Below, piece after piece: positions 56,838-64,000 of a DNA stretch of 64,000 nucleotides. A model generated the notes under the pieces. The model did no database searches and was not told the DNA's origin. It worked only from the letters and a program-made list of their open reading frames with translations. The position numbers and the translations under genes were made by a program. Origin of the DNA: Streptomyces mashuensis (GTDB taxonomy: Bacteria > Actinomycetota > Actinomycetes > Streptomycetales > Streptomycetaceae); assembly GCF_014654785.1 (NCBI RefSeq), contig NZ_BNBD01000019.1, positions 1-64,000 on the forward strand, in the 5' to 3' direction. The number at the start of each line of letters is the position of its first letter. Position 1 is the first letter of the stretch.

Positions 56838-59255
56838 TCACGGCAGGTCGGGCAGGTCCTCCGGGTACAGCAGCGTCAGGTCGTCGGTGCTCGGCGCGGC
56901 CAGCTGCGCCACCCGCCCGGCGTGCCGCTCCACCATCGCCTCGAACGTCTGCCGGGCCGTACGGCCGTTGCCGAACGCCGGGCCCCGCGGAATCGCCGCG
57001 AAGTACCGCAGCAGCGCCTCGGCGGCGCCCTCCCCGATGCGGTACTCGTGCTCGTCGGCCTGCTGCCGCACGATGCGCAGCAGCTCCTCCGGCGCGTAGT
57101 CGCCGAAGGTGATCGTGCGGGAGAACCGGGACGCCACACCCGGGTTGACGGTCAGGAACCGCTCCATCTCGGCGGTGTACCCGGCGACGATGACCACCAC
57201 CTCGTCGCGGTGGTCCTCCATCAGCTTCACCAGGGTGTCGATGGCCTCCCGGCCGAAGTCCCGGCCGGAGTCCTCCGGGCACAGCGCGTACGCCTCGTCG
57301 ATGAACAGCACCCCGCCGCGCGCCCGGTCGAACGCCTCCTGGGTGCGCAGCGCCGTCGACCCGATGTGCTCGCCCACCAGGTCCACCCGCGACACCTCCA
57401 CCAGGTGGCCGCGCTCCAGCACGCCCAGCGCGGCGAGGATCTCGCCGTACAGCCGGGCCACCGTGGTCTTGCCGGTGCCGGGGGAGCCGGTGAAGACCAG
57501 GTGGCGGCGGACGGAGGCGGCCTTGAGCCCGGCCTGCCGCCGCCGCCGGCCCACCTCGATCATGTCGGTGAGGGCGCGGACCTCGCGCTTGACGCTGTCC
57601 AGACCCACCAGCGCGTCGAGCTGCCCCAGCACCGCCGCGGCGGGCCGCACCCCCGGCGGCGCCACGGGCGCGGCCGTCGCCGGAGGGGCGGCGGGCGCCG
57701 GGACGCGCGGCGGGGCCAGCGGCGCCAGCACCGGCGGCCGGCGGCCCGCGGCGCGGCCGCCCGGAGCGGTGCCGACGGCCCGGGACGCCACCGGCTCGTC
57801 GCTCGTGCAGCCCTCGGCGACCGGGCCGCTCTCGGAGAACTCGTAGCCGCCCCGCGCGCACCGCTCGGTGCGGCAGCCCGTCAGCCGCGCCCGGCAGCCG
57901 TCGATGACGTGGAAGCCGTAGCCCCCGCTGCCGGTCACCCGGCACCCGTCGAACGTGCCCCGGCCCTCCGCCGACACGTAGAACCCGGCCTCCGTGGGCG
58001 AGGTCACCACGCACCGCTCGACCACCGGGTCCGCGCCGGTGGTGACGATGACGCCGGTGGACGTGGCGTCCACCACGCAGTCCGTGACCGTGCCGCCGCT
58101 GCCGTGACCGCGGAACCACACGCCGGTGGTGGCCTCCCGCACCCGGCTGTCCGCCAGCCGCGCCGTCGCGCCGCCGCTGACCGACACCGCCGTGCCCTTC
58201 ACCCGCGTCAGGTCGCTGTCGGTGACCTCCGCGTGCGAACCGCGGTCGAGGACGAACAGGGCGTCCGGCACGTCGTGCACCCGGCTGGCGGTCAGGACGG
58301 CGCTCGCGCCGTCGCTCACCCACACCGCCGGGTAGTCGCCCGTGCTCTCGTGGATCTCGCACTGCGCGGCCTCGACCCGGGTGCCCGGGTCCCACACCGA
58401 CAGGCCGTTGCGGCCGAAGCGGTGCACCGCCGTGCGGGTCATCGTCAGCACCGACCGGGCCCGCAGGTCGACGCCGTTCTCCGGTACGTCGTGGAGCCGG
58501 CAGCCCGACAGGTGCAGCACCGCGTCGGTGTCGAGCGTCACCCCGTCCCCCATGGTGCGGTGCACCCGGCACTCGGTCAGCCGCCCGGAGGCGCGCCCGG
58601 CCACCTGCACACCGGTGCCCCGGATCTCGTACACCTCGCAGCCCGTGGCCTCCAGGGTGCTGCCCTCGCCGGTCAGCGACAGGCCGGCGCCGCGCGCGTG
58701 GTGCACCCGGCAGCGCTCCAGCCGGGGCCCCGCCCCGTCGCGCACCGTCACGCCCGCCTGCCCGGCGGCCACCACCTCGCAGTCCTCGAACACGCCGCCC
58801 GCGCCGTCCCGCACGCCGATGCCGACGCCCGCCGGATTGTCGACCAGGCAGCCGCGCACGGTGGGCCGGGCACCGCCGCACACCTCGATGCCGACGGCCG
58901 AACGCGTCACCACCCGCAGCCCCGTCAGCTCCGGCGCCCCGCCCTCGACCAGCAGCGCGGGGACGGCCGCGTCGTGGCCCTCCACGCGCAGGTCCGCGAG
59001 CGTGGCCGAGCCGCGGACGGTCACCGGCACGCCCTCGGTCGGGGCGATCACCACCGCGCCGCGCGCCCCGTCGGCGCCGCGCAGCGTGACGGAACGGGTC
59101 AGCACCAGGTTCTCCCGGTACGTTCCCGGGGCCAGGGACAGCACGTCGCCGTCGGCGGCCGCCTCCAGGGCCGCGGCGACGGATACGTACTCCCCGGTGC
59201 GCCGCCGCCAGCGCGACGTGCCGGTGTGCGTCACCTGGACCGAGCCCTGTGCCAT
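56838..59255 (-). CDS. Right-handed beta-helix/AAA+ ATPase fusion protein
   Basis: An 805-residue protein. Residues 20-490 are a parallel beta-helix of about 20-residue coils with repeating ...GV.V..GA.P.VERC.V... patterns, as in pectate-lyase-like proteins. Residues 490-540 are a Pro/Ala linker. Residues 541-805 are an AAA+ ATPase of the CbbX/SpoVK type, with Walker A FTGSPGTGKT (588-597), Walker B GGVLFIDEAY (648-656), the second-region VIVAGYTAEMERFL and the arginine-finger segment GVASRFSRTI. No signal peptide or membrane helix is seen. The ATG at 59255 lacks a clear ribosome site close by. Architecture suggests an ATP-driven machine with a long rigid binding surface. Confidence 0.88.
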   Translation of the reverse strand: MAQGSVQVTHTGTSRWRRRTGEYVSVAAALEAAADGDVLSLAPGTYRENLVLTRSVTLRGADGARGAVVIAPTEGVPVTVRGSATLADLRVEGHDAAVPALLVEGGAPELTGLRVVTRSAVGIEVCGGARPTVRGCLVDNPAGVGIGVRDGAGGVFEDCEVVAAGQAGVTVRDGAGPRLERCRVHHARGAGLSLTGEGSTLEATGCEVYEIRGTGVQVAGRASGRLTECRVHRTMGDGVTLDTDAVLHLSGCRLHDVPENGVDLRARSVLTMTRTAVHRFGRNGLSVWDPGTRVEAAQCEIHESTGDYPAVWVSDGASAVLTASRVHDVPDALFVLDRGSHAEVTDSDLTRVKGTAVSVSGGATARLADSRVREATTGVWFRGHGSGGTVTDCVVDATSTGVIVTTGADPVVERCVVTSPTEAGFYVSAEGRGTFDGCRVTGSGGYGFHVIDGCRARLTGCRTERCARGGYEFSESGPVAEGCTSDEPVASRAVGTAPGGRAAGRRPPVLAPLAPPRVPAPAAPPATAAPVAPPGVRPAAAVLGQLDALVGLDSVKREVRALTDMIEVGRRRRQAGLKAASVRRHLVFTGSPGTGKTTVARLYGEILAALGVLERGHLVEVSRVDLVGEHIGSTALRTQEAFDRARGGVLFIDEAYALCPEDSGRDFGREAIDTLVKLMEDHRDEVVVIVAGYTAEMERFLTVNPGVASRFSRTITFGDYAPEELLRIVRQQADEHEYRIGEGAAEALLRYFAAIPRGPAFGNGRTARQTFEAMVERHAGRVAQLAAPSTDDLTLLYPEDLPDLP

Positions 59256-59377
59256 GGTGCTGATGTGCCCCCACCTCGAGTGTGCGTGCCTCCGGGACGG
59301 ATGAGTACCGGCCGCACCACCGTAGCGCGGGCGGGGCACGGGAGTTGGCCGCTCAGCAGGTTGTGCGGCCGTAGGGG

Positions 59378-59992
59378 TCAGCTTCCGGTGTCCGCCCGGC
59401 CCCAGGTCTCTCCCGCCAGCTGCCAGGCCCGGTCCCACTGCTGGTACCGCTGCCGGACGAGGCGCCGGACGGCCAGCCGCCGCGCGCCCTCCACCAGCCC
59501 GGCCGCGGCGCCGGCCGCGGCGAGCCCGGCCAGCACGGCGTGCGCGGTGGCGGTGCCGGCGTCCAAGGGCCGGGACGAGGCCCGGCCGTGTTCGTCCGTC
59601 CACAGCGCGAACCGGCCGCCCGGGGCCAGGGCCTGACGGACGGCCACCGCGCCGGTGCGTTCCCGGCCGTCGGGGCCCGGCCAGCGGGCCAGCACCCGCC
59701 GGTAGCCGTCGCGCCCGGCCGCCGGCTCGCGGCCGGGCGCGTCGGTACTGCCGGGCAGCAGACGGACGGCGGTGGCGCTCACCGCGTGCCGGTGGCGCTG
59801 CTGCTCCCGCACGGTGTGCTGCAACGCCTGGTGGGCCCGCGCCCCGGCGGACCAGCCGGCGGCCGTGCCGAGGAGCAGCATCAGCACCACGGCGGCCACC
59901 CCCGTCCACGCCTCCAGGGCGTCGCTCCGGCGGCGCAGCGGGTTGCGCCGCCACCGCCACAGGGCCTTCGTCGCGGTCTTCGTCGCGCGCAT
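59378..59992 (-). CDS. Membrane protein, Rv1733c-like
   Basis: A 204-residue protein with a basic N-terminus, one hydrophobic helix at residues 31-50 (WTGVAAVVLMLLLGTAAGWS), a soluble middle (110 residues), and a second helix near residues 150-175 (AHAVLAGLAAAGAAAGLVEG). This two-helix arrangement with an extracytoplasmic middle resembles the Rv1733c family. ATG 59992 has AAGGGGGTG about nine bases upstream. It is followed on the same strand by the fusion gene, 122 bases later. Confidence 0.75.
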   Translation of the reverse strand: MRATKTATKALWRWRRNPLRRRSDALEAWTGVAAVVLMLLLGTAAGWSAGARAHQALQHTVREQQRHRHAVSATAVRLLPGSTDAPGREPAAGRDGYRRVLARWPGPDGRERTGAVAVRQALAPGGRFALWTDEHGRASSRPLDAGTATAHAVLAGLAAAGAAAGLVEGARRLAVRRLVRQRYQQWDRAWQLAGETWGRADTGS

Positions 59993-60118
59993 GGTGCTCA
60001 CCCCCTTACGCGTCCGTAAATACCTCACACAGGCCATCGCATGCGGAGGAAGGCGGCGGAGGGCGGAAAATCACCCCTCGTGGAGACCGTGCGCGGCGGC
60101 ACGTTGACGCGCCGGCCG

Positions 60119-61012
60119 TCAGGAGAGGACGCCCCGGGCTTCCCGGGCCTCCTGGACCTCCTGCGTCTCCTGCGTCTCCACGGCCTCCAGGACCTCCACG
60201 GGGTCGCCGACGCGCAGCACGCCGCGGTTCTCGGGCACGAGGTTCTTGCCGAACACCAGCTTGTCGCCGATGCGGCGGTGCCGGCCCAGGGTGCGCAGCG
60301 GCTCGCCGCCCTTGGCGGCGGTGGCCTGGTCGACGGTGGTCACCACGCAGCGGCCGCAGTCCTTCACGGCACGGAAGGTGACCTCGCCGATACGGACGCG
60401 GCGCCAGCCGTCCTCGGCCCAGGGCGCGGTGCCGTCGACGACGATGTTCGGCCGGAAACGGCTCATGGGCAGCGGCCCCTCGTGCGCCCGGTCGCCCTCG
60501 GCGATCAGAGAGTTGAGGGCGTCGAGCGAGGCCGTGGTGGTGACCAGCAGCGGATAGCCGTCGGCGAGGCTCACGGTCTCGCCGGGGAGCGCGTACCGCG
60601 GGTCGATGGGGCGGCGCCGGGCCGGGTCGTCGAGGTGCACGAGGTGGGCCTCGGTGCCCAGGTGGGCGCTCACCCAGGCGTCGGCGGCCGCGCCGGCGCG
60701 GACCACCTCGACCTTGTCGCGGAACAGTTCGACGGTCATGGTGCCGTGCTCGGCGGCGTCCGGCACGGCCACGTCGAGGGGCCCGGCGCCGGGGCCGGTG
60801 AGGCGCACGCCGCCGCCGGGCAGCGGTGCGGCGGCCGCCAACGCCAGCCGGGGCCGCTGCCGTTGCGTGATCATGCGCCCGTCGGGGGCGGCCACCATCC
60901 ACCTGCGGTCGCCGGCCAGGCCCCAGGGCTCCACGGCCGCCTCGGCGGGCGCGAGGCCCGTCATGGACTTGACCGGATAGAAGTGGATCGCGTTCAGCGC
61001 AGGCATCGACAT
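60119..61012 (-). CDS. MOSC domain protein
   Basis: A 297-residue MOSC protein. The N-terminal beta-barrel region starts ALNAIHFYPVKSMTGL, and the MOSC core ends with DCGRCVVTTVDQAT, whose Cys is the expected sulfur or molybdenum ligand. Such proteins act on molybdenum-cofactor sulfur or on reducible N-hydroxylated compounds. The C-terminus is a degenerate repeat region (ETQETQEVQEAREA), from a short repeat in the DNA. ATG 61012 is chosen; the ribosome site is poor. Confidence 0.85.
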   Translation of the reverse strand: MSMPALNAIHFYPVKSMTGLAPAEAAVEPWGLAGDRRWMVAAPDGRMITQRQRPRLALAAAAPLPGGGVRLTGPGAGPLDVAVPDAAEHGTMTVELFRDKVEVVRAGAAADAWVSAHLGTEAHLVHLDDPARRRPIDPRYALPGETVSLADGYPLLVTTTASLDALNSLIAEGDRAHEGPLPMSRFRPNIVVDGTAPWAEDGWRRVRIGEVTFRAVKDCGRCVVTTVDQATAAKGGEPLRTLGRHRRIGDKLVFGKNLVPENRGVLRVGDPVEVLEAVETQETQEVQEAREARGVLS

Positions 61013-61190
61013 GCGCCCATCTTGCCAGCCGTATATGCCGATCGGGGGTGGGCGGGTGGACGGGGCCGGCCGGCCGGACACGGGCGCCGGCGAGCGCACA
61101 AAACACCGGAACCGCCGGCGAGCGGCGGTTCCGGTGCGGTCGGTGCAGCGTGCTTCCAGTGCTTGGTGCTTCCCCCCGGGTGGACGGCGG

Positions 61191-61793
61191 TCAGTAGCCT
61201 CCCTGCTCGGGGTACGGGCGGTTGCCGTACGGGTCCTCGTACGGCGTGGGCTGCGCGGGCCGGGGCGCGACCGGGCGCATCGCGTCGAAGCCGGCCGGGC
61301 CGGCGCCCGCCGCGCCGGGCCGCTGCTGCTGGTACTGCTGCGGAGCGGCCGGGCGCGGGGCGCCCTGCTGCGGCACGTACGGGCCGGGGGCCTGCTGCAG
61401 GCCCGCGGGCGGCGCCGTCGAGGCGGCCTGCTGGCCGTACTGCGGCACCTGGGCGGCGACCGGCGTCGGCTGCGGGGCCTGCTGCGCGGAGGGGCCGGAG
61501 GGCAGGGCCGGGAGGGCGGGCAGGTTGCTGCCGCCCATGCCGGGACCCATGCCCGCGCCCATGCCGTGCATGCCGTTGCCGTGCGTGCCGGGGCCCATGC
61601 CGTTCATGCCCGGCCCCATGCCGCCGGCCGGGCCGGCGCCGAGCCCGCTGCCGAAGTCGTAGGGGGAGGACACCCGGATCGGGGCGATCTGCGGGGTGCC
61701 GCGCTCGGCGACGAGGCTGTCGTAGATGGGGGTGTCCGGGAAGGACGACGAGGCGTAGTAGCCGCCGCCGTAGGTGCTGCGGGGGGAGGTCAT
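61191..61793 (-). CDS. Gly/Met/Gln-rich protein with conserved N-terminus (DUF6643-like)
   Basis: A 200-residue protein. The N-terminal segment SFPDTPIYDSLVAERGTPQI is well-ordered and recalls a streptomycete family (DUF6643, from memory). After that, residues 60-95 are Met/Gly/His-rich, and residues 110-180 are Pro/Gln/Ala-rich. The Met/His array could bind metal, but low complexity may be disordered. A -10-like TAACTT (61806-61801 on this strand) lies seven bases before ATG 61793 without a ribosome site, so the transcript may be leaderless. The gene is divergent from the TerD gene. Confidence 0.72.
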   Translation of the reverse strand: MTSPRSTYGGGYYASSSFPDTPIYDSLVAERGTPQIAPIRVSSPYDFGSGLGAGPAGGMGPGMNGMGPGTHGNGMHGMGAGMGPGMGGSNLPALPALPSGPSAQQAPQPTPVAAQVPQYGQQAASTAPPAGLQQAPGPYVPQQGAPRPAAPQQYQQQRPGAAGAGPAGFDAMRPVAPRPAQPTPYEDPYGNRPYPEQGGY

Positions 61794-61970
61794 AGCCCAT
61801 AAGTTAAGCCCTTGGTGTGTTGGTTGGGGAGGCCGGTATGGGGGTTGATTGCGGTGTTCGGAGGGGGCCCGCGTCACCAACCCGAGCGAACCCAGGAAAA
61901 TCGGTCGTCAAGGTGCGTAGGGATCGTGTAAAGACGGCCGGTTCGATGCAGATTTCGGAGGGGTGGGAGC

Positions 61971-63257
61971 ATGGGGATGTCCAAGGGCGCCAATGTCCGG
62001 ATTGCCGCACGGTCGGTGCGGGTGGAGGTGGGCCGTGACGCCGGGCCGGGCGTGCCCGACGTCGACGCCTCGGCGCTGCTCCTGTCGGGCGGCCGGGTCC
62101 GCTCCGACGCGGACTTCGTCTTCTACAACCAGCCCGTGCACCCCTCGGGTGCCGTGCGCCACGAGGGCAAACGCGGCGGCGGGCCCGGCGGGGGAGCCGT
62201 GACCGACACCATCGCGGTCGACCTCGCCCGTCTGGAACCGGCCGTCGAGACCGTCGTGCTCGCCGCGTCGGCCGACGGCGGGCCCTTCGGGCGGGTCCCC
62301 GGACTGCGCGTCAGCGTCCTCGACGCGGACACCGGCGGCGAGCTGGCACGGTTCGACAGCCGGGACGCGACGGTGGAGACCGCCTTCGTGCTCGGCGAGC
62401 TGTACCGGCGGCAGGGCGAGTGGAAGTTCCGCGCCGTCGGCCAGGGCTACGACACCGGCCTGGCGGGCCTCGCCACCGACTACGGCATCACCGTCGACGA
62501 ACCCCGGACGGCGGCGGCTGCCGTGCCGTCAGCGGCCGTCCCGGCGAGTGCTCCTGTCTCTCCCCCTCCCCCCGCCCCCACCCCCACCCCCGCCCCGCCC
62601 TCCCCTGTCCGGCTGACCAAGGTGACGCTCACCAAGGAGGCCCCGGCCGTCTCCCTGGCCAAGCAGGGCGGCACTTCCGGCGCCATGCGGGTGAACCTCA
62701 ACTGGCGGATGCGCGACGACACCACCGGCGGCACCGGCGGCTGGGGCCGGCGGCTGACGCGGGCCCTGGCCGGGCCCGCGGCCGTCGACCTCGACCTGGG
62801 CGCGCTCTACGAGCTCACCGACGGCAGCAAGGGCGTGGTGCAGGCCCTCGGCAACACCTTCGGCGCCCTCCACCAGGAGCCGTGGATCCACCTCGACGGC
62901 GACGACCGCACCGGCGCCGTCGAGACCGGCGAGAACCTGACCATCAACCTCGACCACCGCGCCGCCTTCCGGCGCATCCTCGTCTTCGTCACCATCTACG
63001 AGGGCGCCCGCAGCTTCGCCGGCCTGCACGCCACCGTCACGCTGACCCCGCAGCACGGGGCGCCCGTGGAGTTCTCCCTCGACGAGTGCACCGTCCCCTC
63101 ACCGGTCTGCGCGCTGGCGCTGATCACCAACGAGGGCGGCGACCTGGTGGTCCGGCGCGAGGCCCGCTACCTGGTGCCGCGCCCCGGCGTCAGCATGCAG
63201 CGCACCCTCGACGACACCTATGGCTGGGGCCTGTCCTGGACGCCCGGCCGGAAGTGA
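61971..63257 (+). CDS. Tandem TerD-domain protein
   Basis: A 428-residue protein with two TerD-like beta-sandwich domains. The first (1-185) starts MSKGANVRIAARSVRVEV and contains the acidic VDASALLL and SDADFVFYNQP, typical of the calcium-binding TerD fold. A Pro-rich linker (190-220) joins it to a second domain (225-428) with VDLDLGALYEL and IHLDGDDRTG, which also carries acidic metal-binding loops. TerD proteins bind calcium and take part in stress responses. GGAGG lies about nine bases before ATG 61971; ATG 61977 is possible. Confidence 0.88.
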   Translation: MGMSKGANVRIAARSVRVEVGRDAGPGVPDVDASALLLSGGRVRSDADFVFYNQPVHPSGAVRHEGKRGGGPGGGAVTDTIAVDLARLEPAVETVVLAASADGGPFGRVPGLRVSVLDADTGGELARFDSRDATVETAFVLGELYRRQGEWKFRAVGQGYDTGLAGLATDYGITVDEPRTAAAAVPSAAVPASAPVSPPPPAPTPTPAPPSPVRLTKVTLTKEAPAVSLAKQGGTSGAMRVNLNWRMRDDTTGGTGGWGRRLTRALAGPAAVDLDLGALYELTDGSKGVVQALGNTFGALHQEPWIHLDGDDRTGAVETGENLTINLDHRAAFRRILVFVTIYEGARSFAGLHATVTLTPQHGAPVEFSLDECTVPSPVCALALITNEGGDLVVRREARYLVPRPGVSMQRTLDDTYGWGLSWTPGRK

Positions 63258-63304
63258 CGGGGAAGCACGCGGGCCCCCACCCGGCCTGACGCCGCGCCGG
63301 CCGG

Positions 63305-64000
63305 TCACGGCGCGGCCTCGGGACGGGCGTACGTGCGCCCCTTCCAGGCGGCGCCGCGCCCGCGGTGGTGCTGCACCGCCGAGTCCACCGTCATCAGCGT
63401 GTACAGCAGCGCGGTGACGGGCAGCAGCGGGGCGAGCCACAGCGGCTGCCGGTAGTAGCGCAGCATCGGCATGTACGTCCCCGCCATCACCGCCCACGCC
63501 GCCGCACCCGCCACCGCCGTGACCACCGACCCCGTCACGGCACCGGCCACCACCGCGGCCGGCGGCACCAGGTAGATCACGACGAGGCCCACCACCGTGC
63601 CGGCGAGCAGCAGCGGGTTGTACAGCAGCTGCGCGTACGCGCTGCGGGCGACCATCCGCCACAGCGGGCCCAGCCCCGTGTACGGCCGTACGCTCTCGAC
63701 CCCGTCGGCCAGCCCCAGCCAGACGCGGCCCCCCGAGCGCCGCACCACCCGCGCCAGCGACACGTCGTCGATCACCGCCTGCCGCACGCTGCCGGGATAG
63801 CCGGCCCGTTCCGCCGCCGCCCGTCTCAGCAGTGCACAGCCGCCGGCGGCCGCCGCCGTGCGCGAGCGCGGGCTGTTGACCCGGCGGAACGGGTACAGCT
63901 TGGCGAAGAAGTACACGAAGGCCGGGACGACCAGCCGCTCCCAGAACGTCACCACCCGCAGCCGCGCCATCTGCGACACCAGGTCCAGCCCCGCCGACTC
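63305..64000 (-). CDS. HpnB-like glycosyltransferase, C-terminal part (5' end beyond window)
   Basis: The visible 231 residues are the C-terminal portion of a family 2 glycosyltransferase; the start lies beyond base 64000. VPAFVYFFAKLYPFRRVN, AAAGGCALLRRAA and VIDDVSLARVV match the hopanoid-associated HpnB type, including the acidic IDD motif and the QxxRW-like region. Four hydrophobic helices follow (YAQLLYNPLLLAGTVVGLVV and others). Other hopanoid genes are not in this window, so the assignment rests on sequence resemblance alone. Confidence 0.75.
   Translation of the reverse strand, partial: ESAGLDLVSQMARLRVVTFWERLVVPAFVYFFAKLYPFRRVNSPRSRTAAAAGGCALLRRAAAERAGYPGSVRQAVIDDVSLARVVRRSGGRVWLGLADGVESVRPYTGLGPLWRMVARSAYAQLLYNPLLLAGTVVGLVVIYLVPPAAVVAGAVTGSVVTAVAGAAAWAVMAGTYMPMLRYYRQPLWLAPLLPVTALLYTLMTVDSAVQHHRGRGAAWKGRTYARPEAAP

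Noticed and set aside
61971..63257. A tellurite resistance operon
   Set aside because: Only one TerD-type gene is present, with no TerC, TerB or TerZ neighbour, so I call it a TerD-fold stress protein only.
63305..64000. A hopanoid biosynthesis cluster
   Set aside because: Only an HpnB-like gene is visible and no cyclase or squalene synthase is in the window.
1..64000. rRNA and tRNA genes, insertion sequences and attachment sites
   Set aside because: I found no cloverleaf with flanking gene structure, no transposase-like protein and no repeat pair typical of att sites.

Overview
The window is high-GC actinobacterial chromosome and almost certainly comes from a Streptomyces. The support is dense coding at roughly three-quarters GC, many GTG starts with AGGAG-type ribosome sites, a complete 'conservon' operon (cvnABCD plus a P450), a SpoIIE-type phosphatase with PAS, GAF and kinase domains, split bacterial NHEJ genes, ROK and LacI sugar regulators, and only two genes in which I found the rare Leu codon TTA (the bldA-type switch of streptomycetes). 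I see no rRNA, tRNA, CRISPR array, insertion sequence or prophage block. I count 53 genes, the last cut by the window end.

Layout. 0-5.5 kb: a 7-bp tandem repeat, a HipA-like kinase coupled to a DUF3037 protein, two SDR reductases behind a good promoter and a TetR-like operator, ung, a lipoprotein, and a TetR gene. 5.5-17.3 kb: a TetR-controlled FAD monooxygenase, lnt, a terpene synthase whose 3' end overlaps the last gene of the conservon (an ExxR-less, CYP157-like P450), the cvnD-C-B-A genes, and a large AAA/TPR protein that lacks the LuxR helix-turn-helix of its family. 17.3-24.9 kb: NHEJ genes (ku, ligD polymerase, ligase) with a PHP-domain phosphoesterase coupled to the ligase, a lipase-maturation-factor-like membrane protein and the SpoIIE-type regulator. 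25-30.1 kb: methylmalonyl-CoA mutase mutA-mutB-meaB. 30.2-35 kb: paired ATP-grasp proteins, a TTA-containing GH25 muramidase, etfB-etfA behind a perfect palindrome, and a thioredoxin-like protein. 35.3-44.3 kb: acyltransferase, a DUF6421/SDR/threonine-aldolase-like operon, GNAT and VOC genes separated by phased 10-bp repeats, DUF5134 and M56 membrane proteins, and a DUF6986 lyase-like gene. 44.3-56.8 kb: geranylgeranyl-reductase-type flavoprotein, M20 dipeptidase, a kinase-NUDIX fusion, a ROK kinase facing a LacI repressor, DUF2797, a ROK regulator, an RsbW-like ATPase, a cysteine-synthase-fold enzyme, SRPBCC and DeoR genes. 56.8-64 kb: an 805-residue beta-helix/AAA+ fusion, a two-helix membrane protein, a MOSC protein, a Met/Gly/Gln-rich protein, a double TerD protein, and the C-terminal part of an HpnB-like glycosyltransferase.

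How the parts work together. Most of the window is regulation, envelope and lipid or propionate metabolism. mutAB-meaB turns methylmalonyl-CoA and succinyl-CoA into each other, and etfBA passes electrons from acyl-CoA dehydrogenases; the palindromes before etfBA and the SDR pair look like TetR sites for acyl-CoA-type regulons (inference). The conservon is a membrane-associated kinase/GTPase relay with a P450, next to a terpene synthase, which suggests a regulated terpenoid. Several genes have a TANNNT -10 element about 6-8 bases before the start codon and no ribosome site, so they are probably leaderless. The strongest candidates for something new are the beta-helix/AAA+ fusion, the HipA/DUF3037 pair, the ExxR-less P450 with its terpene synthase, the ligase-PHP coupling and the kinase-NUDIX fusion.
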